From positions 1 to 64,000 of the forward strand of contig NZ_LFNF01000002.1 in NCBI RefSeq assembly GCF_001045445.1: a stretch of DNA of 64,000 nt, given 5' to 3'. This document shows positions 8,440-16,591 of the stretch, piece after piece. How positions within the stretch are numbered: position 1 is the first letter of the stretch; each line of letters begins with the position of its first letter. The translations under genes were made by a program, and so were the position numbers. This stretch comes from Chryseobacterium sp. BLS98. GTDB lineage: Bacteria > Bacteroidota > Bacteroidia > Flavobacteriales > Weeksellaceae. The notes under the pieces were generated by a model. The model made no database searches and had not been told where the DNA came from. It saw only the letters and a list, made by a program, of their open reading frames with translations.

Positions 8440-8768
8440 CAAAAGATGATAATGTCTTTGGATATTTTGAGGATTTTTTTGATTCATAATGGTTAGGGAA
8501 TAATTTTATACTGAGAGTTATTTCTCTTCTATAATTATTTCTAGTTTCCATTGCTTAAAGAAATGACGTATATTTAGACATAAGGGGAAAGAATGAACAT
8601 ATTCCCACAATTTATAGCTGGCCTCTACTGATTATCTTGAGGATCTTATAACGGAAATGAAGAGAAAAGGTAGCCGCTATTCCTATCTACTTATGGAATA
8701 TTATCGGGATTTTTCTGAACTTCATTTACAAGAAAATACTTTTATATTAGATAAAGAAATCAAAACTT
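8440..8768. other. No intact gene; coding relics
   Basis: On the plus strand a frame around 8632-8778 reads DYLEDLITEMKRKGSRY and onward into the next gene in a different frame. It has no plausible start and is broken upstream by stops. It looks like the tail of a lost gene of unknown family. Nothing else was recognised. Confidence 0.4.
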
Positions 8769-9053
8769 ATGAATCCCAAATTATTTTTACTGCTTCTGCT
8801 GTTTTTACTGGGAAGCTGTGCTACAACACACGATCTATCAAGCTGCATACATTCAACAAATGCCGGGTTTTTACACGGATTTTGGCAAGGCATAATCTCT
8901 CCCGTTTCTTTTGTGCTAAGCTTATTTGAAAAAGATATCACCGTCTATGAAGTTGCCAATAATGGTAATTGGTATAATTTCGGGTTTGTACTAGGATGTT
9001 ATGTCACTTTTAAAGGCAGTAATGAAGGAGCTAAAAAATTTGCTAAGAAATAA
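8769..9053 (+). CDS. Small lipoprotein of unknown function
   Basis: The product is 94 residues. It has a short signal peptide with lipobox LLGSC at about residues 13-17, then a conserved-looking block GFLHGFWQGIISPVSFVLSLF and a glycine-rich second hydrophobic stretch NFGFVLGCYV. The tail is charged. I recall similar short lipoproteins in Bacteroidota, but no function is known to me. The frame overlaps another open frame on the same strand, which I reject because it lacks a start and a signal. Confidence 0.6.
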   Translation: MNPKLFLLLLLFLLGSCATTHDLSSCIHSTNAGFLHGFWQGIISPVSFVLSLFEKDITVYEVANNGNWYNFGFVLGCYVTFKGSNEGAKKFAKK

Positions 9054-9170
9054 TCCTTAAGAGTCTGAAATTCATTAAATTCGACTCAATTTATACTGCG
9101 TAAACCGAGTCGTTAAAATAAAAATCTATTTGAATTTTATTAAAAAACTCCTTTAAAACTTTTTGAATGC

Positions 9171-9391
9171 ATGAAAAGTATATTTAACAATAAGGATGAA
9201 ATTCCAACATTAGATCAATTGAAAGAAGCCTTGGGTGATACTTATGACCTATGGCAAAGCCTTGAGAAATTCACTCATCAACATGACCACAATTCAAGGT
9301 CAGAATGGTACATGCAGTGGGAAGTGGAATAAGGATTGAGGTCAGAGATCGATTGCATTGTAAAGATATTGAAATAAAGATTGCTTACTGA
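9171..9391 (+). pseudogene. DUF3788-type gene with internal deletion
   Basis: From the ATG at 9171, a 53-codon frame reads KDEIPTLDQLKEALGDTYDL, then ends early at 9332. Beyond it a short stretch (about 9359-9391) reads like KDIEIKIAY and a stop, which resembles the end of DUF3788 proteins (full length about 140 residues). The central two thirds is missing. The 53-residue frame may still be translated, but I read the locus as a deletion relic. Confidence 0.5.
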
Positions 9392-9432
9392 AATCTTGTT
9401 CCAAAGAAAAGACTATAAAGGGATGACGCCCA

Positions 9433-9513
9433 TTACAGGCATTTTGTCTGACCACCAATCAAATAGCCCGCCTGTGCAAGGTTTTTATCATAAATATGCT
9501 GAAAACTGTAGAT
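9433..9513 (-). pseudogene. N-terminal relic of a second MBL-fold (persulfide dioxygenase-type) gene
   Basis: On the minus strand 27 codons read FQHIYDKNLAQAGYLIG and then run into a stop. This matches the start of MBL-fold sulfur-metabolism proteins (compare [17 protein letters not shown] at the start of the intact gene at 12090). The expected ATG is an ATC at 9513. An operator-like site (9557-9579) stands 66 nt upstream, the same distance as before the two live genes of the sulfur module. The rest of the gene is gone. Confidence 0.5.
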
Positions 9514-9556
9514 TAAATTTTTAATGTTAAACTTTAAATTTCAGAACTAGGTTAAA

Positions 9557-9579
9557 GATGTATCACTACTTTTGTTACA
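9557..9579 (-). promoter_or_regulatory. Operator copy 1 of the sulfur module (orphan)
   Basis: On the minus strand the site begins TGTAACAAAAGTAG, identical over 12 bases to the sites at 12155 and 13022 (the three agree as TGTAACAAAAGTRG). It now precedes only the decayed MBL gene. TTT occurs 42 nt into the site-promoter unit, where both intact promoters have TTTGC; here that element is mutated to TTTAA. Confidence 0.6.
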
Positions 9580-9599
9580 TTAAGCTTTTTTAAATACTA

Positions 9600-10094
9600 T
9601 CAATGTGGCAGCTTGTCTCTGAAATATCCATACACCCAGGTTCCGAAAACAGCACTCAGCAAAGTAATAATAACTGCAAAAGCTCCCATTCCGATCTGTG
9701 CAAAAAGAGGTCCCGGACAAGCGCCTGTAATGGCCCAGCCAAATCCGAAGATTAAACCTCCGTAAATTTGTCCTTTGTTAAAAGTTTTAGGAGCAATTGA
9801 AATTTTTTCTCCGTAAATGGTTTTTATTTTGAATTTTTTAATCAGCCAGACGGAAATCATCCCAGTCACAACTGCGCTTCCAATCACGCCGTACATATGA
9901 AATGACTGCAAACGAAACATTTCCTGGATTCTAAACCAACTGATAATTTCAGCTTTTACAAACACGATTCCGAATAAAATTCCTACCAAAAGGTATTTCA
10001 AATTGTGATACCATTTGTGCTGAATTTGACTTTCGTTGGTACAAATGGTATCTTGGTGACGTATATCTGTTTCTTTTATCATTATTAAATACAT
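9600..10094 (-). CDS. YeeE/YedE-family sulfur-compound transporter half, second gene
   Basis: The product is 164 residues with about four membrane segments. The family motif GGLIFGFGWAITGACPGPLF is at about residues 112-131, the conserved glycine/cysteine loop of YeeE/YedE thiosulfate-type permeases. It starts directly after the stop of the partner gene (TAAATG), so the two halves make one transporter. In full-length family members both halves are fused. It probably imports thiosulfate or a related sulfur species. Confidence 0.85.
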   Translation of the reverse strand: MYLIMIKETDIRHQDTICTNESQIQHKWYHNLKYLLVGILFGIVFVKAEIISWFRIQEMFRLQSFHMYGVIGSAVVTGMISVWLIKKFKIKTIYGEKISIAPKTFNKGQIYGGLIFGFGWAITGACPGPLFAQIGMGAFAVIITLLSAVFGTWVYGYFRDKLPH

Positions 10095-10658
10095 TTAGAG
10101 TGAAAGAATGATGGGCAAAATCACATTTGCCATTAAAAAACCGCCGATCATAAAGCAGATTGTTGCTACTAAAGACGGCCATTGAAGATTGGAAAGTCCC
10201 ATTATCGCATGTCCGCTGGTGCAACCTCCTGCGTATCGGGTTCCGAATCCTACCAAAAATCCGCCCCCGACCATTGTTATGAAACCTTTTAGGGTTAAAA
10301 GATTTTTAAAATTCATTAATTGAACAGGAACGAGGTTGCTGTAATCTGTAATTCCGTAGGCTGCCAATTCGGTTTTAAGGTTTGAATTGACTGTAATTTC
10401 TCCGGGATTCATCAGAAAATGGGCAGCAATCATTCCGCCGAAGAAAATTCCGAAGACAAAAAATAAATTCCACAATTCTTTTCTCCAGTCATATTTAAAA
10501 AAATCAATATCAGCCGGAATACAGGCTGCGCAGATATGACGCAATGATGAACTGATCCCGAAAGATTTATTGCCTAAAATTAATAGTACGGGAACGGTAA
10601 GACCGATGAGCGGACCTGCAACATACCACGGCCAGGGTTCTTTTATTAAATCTAACAT
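10095..10658 (-). CDS. YeeE/YedE-family sulfur-compound transporter half, first gene
   Basis: The product is 187 residues with several membrane segments ([15 protein letters not shown] near the start, [18 protein letters not shown] in the middle). The cysteine-containing motif [20 protein letters not shown] is at about residues 133-152. It also has an unusual [12 protein letters not shown] segment near residue 43. It is 13 bp downstream of the MBL-rhodanese gene and in the same operon, which supports a role in sulfane sulfur or thiosulfate handling. Confidence 0.87.
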   Translation of the reverse strand: MLDLIKEPWPWYVAGPLIGLTVPVLLILGNKSFGISSSLRHICAACIPADIDFFKYDWRKELWNLFFVFGIFFGGMIAAHFLMNPGEITVNSNLKTELAAYGITDYSNLVPVQLMNFKNLLTLKGFITMVGGGFLVGFGTRYAGGCTSGHAIMGLSNLQWPSLVATICFMIGGFLMANVILPIILSL

Positions 10659-10671
10659 TAATTATTTTTGT

Positions 10672-12090
10672 TTAAATTGAGTTTAACATTTTACTTTGAC
10701 AAACGAAATCGCTTTTATGAACACCGGTTTGTGTGATTGCATTGAATCCGCCTTCAATTTCGGTAAAATTCCGGTAACCTCTTGCCAGAAGAATGCTCGC
10801 CGCCATCATACTTCGATAACCACCTGCACAATGAAGATAAAAATGTTCGGTCGGTTCAATATGATTAATCCACTCATTGACGTAGGCTAAAGGCTTATTG
10901 TAGGATTCATCAACGTGCTCTGCCTGATATTCGCTTTCTTTTCTAACATCGATAATTGTAACCTTTTTATTTTTAATTTCATTTTCAAACTGCTGTGCGG
11001 AAATTCTGTTTACCGTATCCGTTTCTTTTCCGCTGTTTTTCCAGGCTTTAAAACTGCCTCTCAGAAAACCTAAAACATTGTCAAACCCTACTCTACTCAA
11101 TCTCGTAACCGTCTCTTCCTCATTATTTTCATCGGTAATTAATAAAATTGGTTGTTTTACATCTACAATCAAAGCTCCGACCCACGGTGCAAAATCGCCG
11201 TCTAATCCTATGTTAATGGATTGAGGAACAAAACTTTTTGCAAACTCATCATTATTTCTAACATCAAGAATCAAAGCTCCTGAATGCTCTGCCATTTCCT
11301 GAAATTCTTCAGGAGAAAGACTGTGGAGACCCTTAGACAGTACCTCATCAAAACTGTCGTACCCTTGTTTATTCATCGTAACATTCATCCCAAAATAAGC
11401 TGGCGGAGGAAGAAGCCCATCTGTAATGGCTTTTATAAAGCTTTCTTTATCTTTTTGGTTGAGCGCATAATTGGTCTTCTTTTGATTTCCTAATGTATCT
11501 ACTGTTTCTTTCTGCATATTCTTTCCACAGGCAGAACCAGCTCCGTGGGCCGGATAAACGACAACTTCATCGTCCAGAGGCAGAATTTTTTGGTATAAAC
11601 TATCATAAAGAAGTCCTGCCAGCTCTTCTTGGGTCATATTCGCTGCTTTCTGAGCCAAATCAGGACGACCGACATCTCCCAAAAATAGAGTGTCACCACT
11701 AAAAAGTGTTTTTTCCGCCCCATTTTCATCGATTAATAAGAAGGAAGAGCTTTCCATCGTATGTCCAGGAGTATGTAAAACTTTAATCTTGATTTTCCCG
11801 ATTTCAAAGATTTCTCCGTCTTTAGCAATGATAGCTTTAAACTCAGGATTTGCTGTTGGTCCGTACACGATTGGCGCATTTGTTTTTTTGCTCAGATCGA
11901 TGTGACCGCTTACAAAATCTGCATGGAAATGGGTTTCAAAAATATATTTTAACTTTACACCATCTTTTTCTAATCTTTCAATATAAGGATAGGTTTCTCT
12001 TAGGGGATCAATGATTGCTGCTTCATTCTGAGAAACGATATAATAAGCTCCCTGAGCCAGACATCCTGTATAAATCTGTTCTATTTTCAT
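10672..12090 (-). CDS. MBL-fold persulfide dioxygenase fused to two rhodanese domains (CstB-like)
   Basis: The product is 472 residues. The N-terminal metallo-beta-lactamase fold has [11 protein letters not shown] at 53-63, LHTPGHT near 106-112 and [16 protein letters not shown]; Phe59 replaces the usual last histidine of HxHxDH. A first rhodanese-like domain (about 260-360, [12 protein letters not shown]) has no catalytic cysteine. The second (about 370-465) has IDVRKESEY and the active loop HCAGGYRS. This order, with a dead middle rhodanese, matches the CstB architecture described in Staphylococcus, which oxidises persulfides and makes thiosulfate. An operator copy lies 65 nt before the start. 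Confidence 0.9.
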   Translation of the reverse strand: MKIEQIYTGCLAQGAYYIVSQNEAAIIDPLRETYPYIERLEKDGVKLKYIFETHFHADFVSGHIDLSKKTNAPIVYGPTANPEFKAIIAKDGEIFEIGKIKIKVLHTPGHTMESSSFLLIDENGAEKTLFSGDTLFLGDVGRPDLAQKAANMTQEELAGLLYDSLYQKILPLDDEVVVYPAHGAGSACGKNMQKETVDTLGNQKKTNYALNQKDKESFIKAITDGLLPPPAYFGMNVTMNKQGYDSFDEVLSKGLHSLSPEEFQEMAEHSGALILDVRNNDEFAKSFVPQSINIGLDGDFAPWVGALIVDVKQPILLITDENNEEETVTRLSRVGFDNVLGFLRGSFKAWKNSGKETDTVNRISAQQFENEIKNKKVTIIDVRKESEYQAEHVDESYNKPLAYVNEWINHIEPTEHFYLHCAGGYRSMMAASILLARGYRNFTEIEGGFNAITQTGVHKSDFVCQSKMLNSI

Positions 12091-12132
12091 TTTTATTATT
12101 TTATATACTGCAAATTTCTATTTTTCATTTTG

Positions 12133-12155
12133 CTCCTACAGCCACTTTTGTTACA
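12133..12155 (-). promoter_or_regulatory. Operator copy 2, upstream of the MBL-rhodanese gene
   Basis: The minus strand reads TGTAACAAAAGTGG from 12155. TTTGC, the likely promoter -7 element, begins 42 nt into the sequence, and the start codon is 65 nt from the first base. The half-sites TGTAAC-N4-GTnnC resemble an imperfect Crp/Fnr-type dyad. Confidence 0.65.
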
Positions 12156-12164
12156 TAAGAATTG

Positions 12165-12959
12165 TTAAAGAAAAAGTTCCTTAATAATAATATAAATTCC
12201 CATCGCCAGAATAAACCATCCGAACGCAGGTTTTAGTTTTTTACCATCAATTTTTTTGGATAATTGTGCTCCAATGAGGATGCCAGTAATGGCAATTGCA
12301 GAGACTGTTCCCAAGAAACCCCATTCGATTTTAAGATGATTCATTGATGAAAAAAATCCGATCAGCGAATTCAAAGAAATAATGACTAGAGAAGTTCCGA
12401 TAGCAACTTTCATAGGCGTTTTTAACAGATTGACTAATGCCGGAATAATCATAAATCCGCCTCCTGCACCTACCAAACCAGTCAGAATACCAACAATTGA
12501 GCCTTCTCCTGCGGCCAAAATTATCTTGCTTTTTACTGAATGAACGGTTTCAGTTTTCAATTCTAAACTTTTCTGTATCATTTTATAGGAAGAAACCAAC
12601 ATTAAACCGGCAAAGATCAAGAGTAAAAACATATCTTTGGTAATCACCCAATTGTTGATATGAAATACTTCGTTAGGAATTAAAGGTAAAAGGTAATTCC
12701 GTGTCAGAAAAATGGAAATAATGGACGGGATTCCGAAAACGAAAACTGTTTTCAGATCAACCAGACCTTTTTTAAAATAAGAAAAAGAACCAACCAAACT
12801 GCTGATTCCGACAATGAAAAGGGAATATTCTGTAGCGAGAAAAGCATCAATACCAAACAAATATACCAGAACAGGAACGGTAAGAATACTGCCGCCGCCA
12901 CCTATTAACCCTAAAGAAATGCCTATAAAAACCGATGCTACATATCCAAAAATTTCCAT
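12165..12959 (-). CDS. TauE/SafE-family sulfite/sulfur-compound exporter
   Basis: The product is 264 residues with about eight membrane segments. Both halves of the internal repeat are visible: GISLGLIGGGGSILTVPVLV at about 13-32 and GILTGLVGAGGGFMIIPALV at about 156-175. Family members export sulfite, sulfoacetate or related anions, and they accompany CstB/SQR genes in sulfide-stress operons. It sits between the MBL gene and the Crp/Fnr regulator, each gene having its own operator copy. Confidence 0.9.
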   Translation of the reverse strand: MEIFGYVASVFIGISLGLIGGGGSILTVPVLVYLFGIDAFLATEYSLFIVGISSLVGSFSYFKKGLVDLKTVFVFGIPSIISIFLTRNYLLPLIPNEVFHINNWVITKDMFLLLIFAGLMLVSSYKMIQKSLELKTETVHSVKSKIILAAGEGSIVGILTGLVGAGGGFMIIPALVNLLKTPMKVAIGTSLVIISLNSLIGFFSSMNHLKIEWGFLGTVSAIAITGILIGAQLSKKIDGKKLKPAFGWFILAMGIYIIIKELFL

Positions 12960-12999
12960 TTTTCAACTTTTATGAAGCAAAAATGGATATATCCGGTAA

Positions 13000-13022
13000 T
13001 CTGTACCGCTACTTTTGTTACA
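13000..13022 (-). promoter_or_regulatory. Operator copy 3, upstream of the TauE/SafE gene
   Basis: The minus strand reads TGTAACAAAAGTAG from 13022 and continues to GGTACAG, the best dyad of the three. TTTGC begins 42 nt into the unit, exactly as before the MBL gene. The start codon is 63 nt away. The site overlaps the 3' side of the Crp/Fnr gene's downstream region. Confidence 0.65.
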
Positions 13023-13031
13023 CAACAAAAG

Positions 13032-13664
13032 TTAAATAGAATCGGAAAGGGTGATCTTGTTTCTTCCCAATTTCAATTGACCGGAATCTTCAAGCTGTTT
13101 CAGAAGTCTTGACACGACTACCCTGACTGTTCCCAATTCATTAGCAAGTTGTTCATGGGTAATAATAATGGTTTTGGATTGGGATATTTCAGATTTTTTA
13201 CCGAGAAGATTCAGTAGTCTTTCATCCACTTTTTTGAAGGCAATAGCATTGATGATATCCAATAATTCTTCAAAACGTTTATGATACAACCTGAAAATAT
13301 AATCCAGCCATTCCGGGTATTCTTTGATGAATAAAGTAACTTTATCCATGGGTAAAAAAAGAATTTCGGATTCTTCCTCCACTTCGGCTTTTACGATGCT
13401 TTTTTCATTGTGCATCCCTCCGAGAAACGACATTATGCAGCTTTCACCTGCTTTGATGTAGTAGAGTAAGATCTCCCGCCCATCTTCTTCCGTCCGGATT
13501 ACTTTTAACAATCCTTTCATTACAATCGGAATGGAACGTATGGAAGCATTTTCATCCAAAATAACATCTCCTTCCTGATATGTTTTTCTGATCCCGTTCT
13601 GGTACAGTTTATTCATTAATTCTTGGGAAGAACTGAATTCGGAAGATAATATGCTATGTCTCAT
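13032..13664 (-). CDS. Crp/Fnr family regulator, likely regulator of the sulfur module
   Basis: The product is 210 residues. A cNMP-type sensor domain spans about residues 25-140 (GDVILDENASIRSIPIVMKG, AGESCIMSFLGG). The winged helix at about 165-205 contains HEQLANELGTVRVVVSRLLK, the classic Crp/Fnr helix-turn-helix. Cysteines are few (one in GESCIMS). It lies 72 bp upstream of tauE. The three conserved TGTAAC sites nearby are the natural binding sites. It may sense persulfide, NO or redox state; the sequence does not decide. Confidence 0.85.
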   Translation of the reverse strand: MRHSILSSEFSSSQELMNKLYQNGIRKTYQEGDVILDENASIRSIPIVMKGLLKVIRTEEDGREILLYYIKAGESCIMSFLGGMHNEKSIVKAEVEEESEILFLPMDKVTLFIKEYPEWLDYIFRLYHKRFEELLDIINAIAFKKVDERLLNLLGKKSEISQSKTIIITHEQLANELGTVRVVVSRLLKQLEDSGQLKLGRNKITLSDSI

Positions 13665-13752
13665 TGTTTGGGAAATATTGAACTAATTTACGGTTATTTG
13701 GTGAATTCCTATAGTAGTCCGTAAAGATACCGTGAACTATTTGAGCTTAATT

Positions 13753-13836
13753 TCAAACTATTTTTACAACTTCTAATACTCCAGTACTGGTGTAGGCAGG
13801 AACAGTCCCAAGTATCTTTTTGAATGTACGTATCCA
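13753..13836 (-). pseudogene. C-terminal relic of an AraC-family regulator
   Basis: On the minus strand 27 codons and a stop read WIRTFKKILGTVPAYTSTG and on. WIRTFKKILGTVP is the end of an AraC HTH domain (the F-R-R-x-F-K-x-x-x-G-x-x-P pattern). No N-terminal part was found upstream. The rest of 13665-14022 shows no gene. Confidence 0.5.
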
Positions 13837-14022
13837 AAGTAAGTTTTATATTACAAATTGCCATGTAATTGCCAGATTTCGCCCTTCACCTGCACAGACT
13901 TATCAAAAGCGGTAGCTATGAAGTATTTTCAACAGATAGATAGGGTTAGAAGCAGCTATTTTTACAATATATAGAAGCAACTTATTTTCAGTAATCGATA
14001 AAGCTGATAGCACAGTTAATTT

Positions 14023-14895
14023 ATGTTTATTTTTGGACAAAATATTATAGGAGTGAAAACATTTCCAAAAGAAAAAATTTTAAAAGATGACAAGTTAATG
14101 TTTGCGAAGTGGAAGACGAATATCGTTTCTACCAAACAACTTATACTGATGCAGGAAAACGCATTTGTTATTGTTACAAAAGGCAAAAAGATTATATTCC
14201 ATGATGAGAAAATACTGGAGGTAAACAATAATCAAATTTTACTCCTAAAAAAGGGTGTATATACAATGACTGAATATCTTGCAGAAGATGGTTTCTTTGA
14301 AGCAATTGTTATCTATTTTAATAAGGCGTTGATTAGGCAGGCAAATTTACTGTTAAACAGTATCCATCAAACCCACTGGCTACCCCCAGAAATGCTAATA
14401 CTTGATAAAAACAGGATTATGGACAGTTTTGTAACCCAGTATTTTAGTTATATCAAAGAAAACGAAAATACCCGCGCCCTTCTTGAATTGAAAGTAGTGG
14501 AACTTATTTACCTCATTATAAAAAGGAATCCAAATTCTAAGGATTTTTTTAATTCTATCGGACAGCAAAGTAGTGATTTGTCGGATTTGATGGAGAAAGT
14601 CTATAAGGAAAATTATACCATCGACCAGCTTGCCCGGTTGTCAAATCGCAGTTTATCTGTTTTTAAGCGTGAGTTTAACAGTATTTTCGGTTCTTCCCCT
14701 GCCAGATGGATACGGACTCGTAGATTATCGGATGCCCGTGTATTGTTGTCCCACACAGATAAAAGTATTTCTGAAATCGCATTTGCATGTGGTTTTAACA
14801 CACTTTCCCAATTTGATAAGTCCTTTAGAAAACACTTTCACAAAACCCCTTCATCTATGCGAACCGAGACGACGGACCAAATCGACAAAACATAG
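14023..14895 (+). CDS. AraC family transcriptional regulator
   Basis: The product is 290 residues. The N-terminal part is an unrecognised sensor of the cupin-like type seen in Bacteroidota AraC proteins. The DNA-binding domain covers about residues 185-285 with both helix-turn-helices: NYTIDQLARLSNRSLSVFKR and KSISEIAFACGFNTLSQFDK. It is followed 121 bp downstream by an alpha/beta hydrolase gene on the same strand, its likely target. An AraC relic sits just upstream on the other strand. Confidence 0.9.
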   Translation: MFIFGQNIIGVKTFPKEKILKDDKLMFAKWKTNIVSTKQLILMQENAFVIVTKGKKIIFHDEKILEVNNNQILLLKKGVYTMTEYLAEDGFFEAIVIYFNKALIRQANLLLNSIHQTHWLPPEMLILDKNRIMDSFVTQYFSYIKENENTRALLELKVVELIYLIIKRNPNSKDFFNSIGQQSSDLSDLMEKVYKENYTIDQLARLSNRSLSVFKREFNSIFGSSPARWIRTRRLSDARVLLSHTDKSISEIAFACGFNTLSQFDKSFRKHFHKTPSSMRTETTDQIDKT

Positions 14896-15016
14896 AGCCT
14901 TTACGGCAATAGTTTTTCTTTGCTTCCCAATAACTTTGCTGGACAATAAATTATACCGCTTCAACTTCCTCAAACCGTAATATGTTTCAAGAAATGGAGT
15001 ATAAAAAATTAGTCTT

Positions 15017-15907
15017 ATGTACAAGTATAGAACGGAAAAAGTAAATTACCTGAGTGAGCAAGTGAAAATCTGCGCATTGCAGTACATTCCAGAAAAAGAC
15101 GGAAAATGTCCTGCAATTATAATGGCGCATGGCTTTGGACTTACCAAAGAAGCGTACATTGACAAGTTTGCAGAGAAATTTGCAGAAAACGGTTTTGTCG
15201 TCATTCTTTTTGATTACCAGAATTTGGGCGAAAGTGATGGCTATCCACGACAGGAGATCAATCCATTTTCTCAGATTGATGATTACAAAAACAGCATTAC
15301 ATATGCCTGCACACTAGATAAAGTTGATAAGAATAAAATAGGGATCTGGGGAACAAGCTTCTCCGGTGGGCACGTCATAGTGACTGGAGCAACAGATAAA
15401 CGAGTCAAGTGTATCGTATCACAGGTCCCTACGATTAGTGGCTTCCGTTCAGCACAGAGAAGAATGTCCATCGAAAATGAACCAGCTTATTGGGATATTG
15501 TTGCACAAGATAGGCTTAATCGTCTTCGGGGTGAAGAACCTATGATGAGAAAACTTGTAGGCGAAAAGAACGAAAATCCACTTTATCCGACAAATGATGC
15601 CTTAGAGTATTATATGGGAGCGTTTAAATTGTCTTCAACTTTCCGCAACGAAGTAACGCTTCGGACTACTGAATATAGTCGCATGTATGAACCAAGTATA
15701 TATCTGTCTCGCATCAGCTCCCCTATCCTTTTTATCGTTGCGCTACGTGATATTATCACACCTACAGACCTTTGCTTAGATGCCTATGAGAAAGCCTTAC
15801 AGCCCAAAGAATTGGTCACCATTCCCGACGGACACTTTTCCCCTTATATCCAGCACTTTAATATCGCTTCAAAATCGGCGGTTGATTGGTTCCTAAAATT
15901 CCTTTAG
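15017..15907 (+). CDS. Alpha/beta hydrolase
   Basis: The product is 296 residues with no signal peptide. The oxyanion region is AIIMAHGFGLTKEAY at about 33-47, the nucleophile elbow GTSFSGG at about 111-117 (Ser), a candidate acid in VALRDIITP near 250, and the histidine in PDGHFSPY near 274. This fits the dienelactone-hydrolase/Xaa-Pro-peptidase-like group often annotated as alpha/beta hydrolase next to AraC regulators. The substrate is unknown. Confidence 0.85.
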   Translation: MYKYRTEKVNYLSEQVKICALQYIPEKDGKCPAIIMAHGFGLTKEAYIDKFAEKFAENGFVVILFDYQNLGESDGYPRQEINPFSQIDDYKNSITYACTLDKVDKNKIGIWGTSFSGGHVIVTGATDKRVKCIVSQVPTISGFRSAQRRMSIENEPAYWDIVAQDRLNRLRGEEPMMRKLVGEKNENPLYPTNDALEYYMGAFKLSSTFRNEVTLRTTEYSRMYEPSIYLSRISSPILFIVALRDIITPTDLCLDAYEKALQPKELVTIPDGHFSPYIQHFNIASKSAVDWFLKFL

Positions 15908-16195
15908 GATTTTTAGGTCAGTAATATACTTTTAATGTTGGTAATCCATGACATGATCCAATTGTCCCTCCAACAATAAAAAACTGATAAACAATGGTTT
16001 AAAATAAACTCTAAGCTTTATTGTCAATTTTTTTATTATGTACATTAAAATTCGATCAATGTCAGCAAGAGATTGGTTCAAAGAGAATACTGTCGAGATC
16101 ACATGACAGAATTACTGTAATTTTCGGAATGGGACACGAAATAGGACATATAAATCGTGACCTATTTTGATTTTTTTTAATACCTGAGCTAAAAC
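15908..16195. other. Intergenic, no gene recognised
   Basis: Around 16059-16105 a short plus-strand frame (MSARDWFKENTVEIT, then a stop) could be a gene relic. It matches nothing I know. No hairpin or promoter stands out. Confidence 0.3.
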
Positions 16196-16231
16196 AAAAA
16201 ATACTGCAAACATTAATATTTACAGTATTTT
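16196..16231 (-). terminator. Terminator downstream of tRNA-Arg
   Basis: On the minus strand AAAATACTG and CAGTATTTTTT form a 9-bp stem around a 16-base AT-rich loop, ending in a T-run. It lies 24 bp after the tRNA 3' end. Confidence 0.6.
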
Positions 16232-16255
16232 AGCTTATTTTGGTTGCTTACTTTG

Positions 16256-16327
16256 TGACCGCAGAAGGATTCGAACCCTCACTGTCGGAGCCGAAATCCG
16301 AAGTTCTATCCATTAAACTATGCAGCC
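16256..16327 (-). tRNA. tRNA-Arg (anticodon TCG)
   Basis: The 72-nt gene folds as a cloverleaf. The acceptor GGCTGCA pairs with TGCGGTC (two G-U pairs) with discriminator A. The D stem is GTTT/GAAC, the anticodon stem TCGGA/TCCGA encloses loop TTTCGGC with anticodon TCG, and the T arm is AGGGTTCGAATCCTT. CCA is not encoded. It reads CGA (and probably other CGN) codons. Confidence 0.93.
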
Positions 16328-16334
16328 GTTTTCA

Positions 16335-16505
16335 TCAGTAGTAAATAATGATCAATCTCAATACCGTTCCTATGATTCCGAGTGCGAAAATACTGATTTT
16401 TTTACAATTTATAAAGTCTGGTAAAAGTTTAATTCCAAAAATCATTGACAGTGCAGCCGCTTCAATACCCTGCAAAAGAAACTGATCATTACAAATAGTT
16501 AAAAT
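16335..16505 (-). pseudogene. Fragment of a small membrane-protein gene
   Basis: The minus-strand frame from about 16505 to the stop at 16335 reads LLQGIEAAALSMIFGIKLLP and ends in GIIGTVLRLIIIYY. This is hydrophobic and protein-like, but a stop precedes it without any ATG/GTG/TTG start in a sensible place. It probably represents the tail of a lost membrane-protein gene upstream of the tRNA; the family is unknown. Confidence 0.35.
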
Positions 16506-16591
16506 TCAGTTAATTAAAAAGAAGCTGTAACATTCAAAATGAATTCCGGACCTATAGGAAAACATATTTCAGAATTTACAGACCAAAAATT

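Noticed and set aside
8657..8929. A 90-codon plus-strand frame overlapping the lipoprotein gene
   Set aside because: Its second half is a frame-shifted reading of the lipoprotein gene, and its first half looks like the tail of a lost gene; no start signal fits.
14630..14980. Second plus-strand frame overlapping the AraC gene
   Set aside because: It is an out-of-frame reading of a clear AraC HTH domain.
16256..16327. tRNA-Arg as an integration site of a mobile element
   Set aside because: No integrase gene and no duplicated tRNA 3' end were found nearby.
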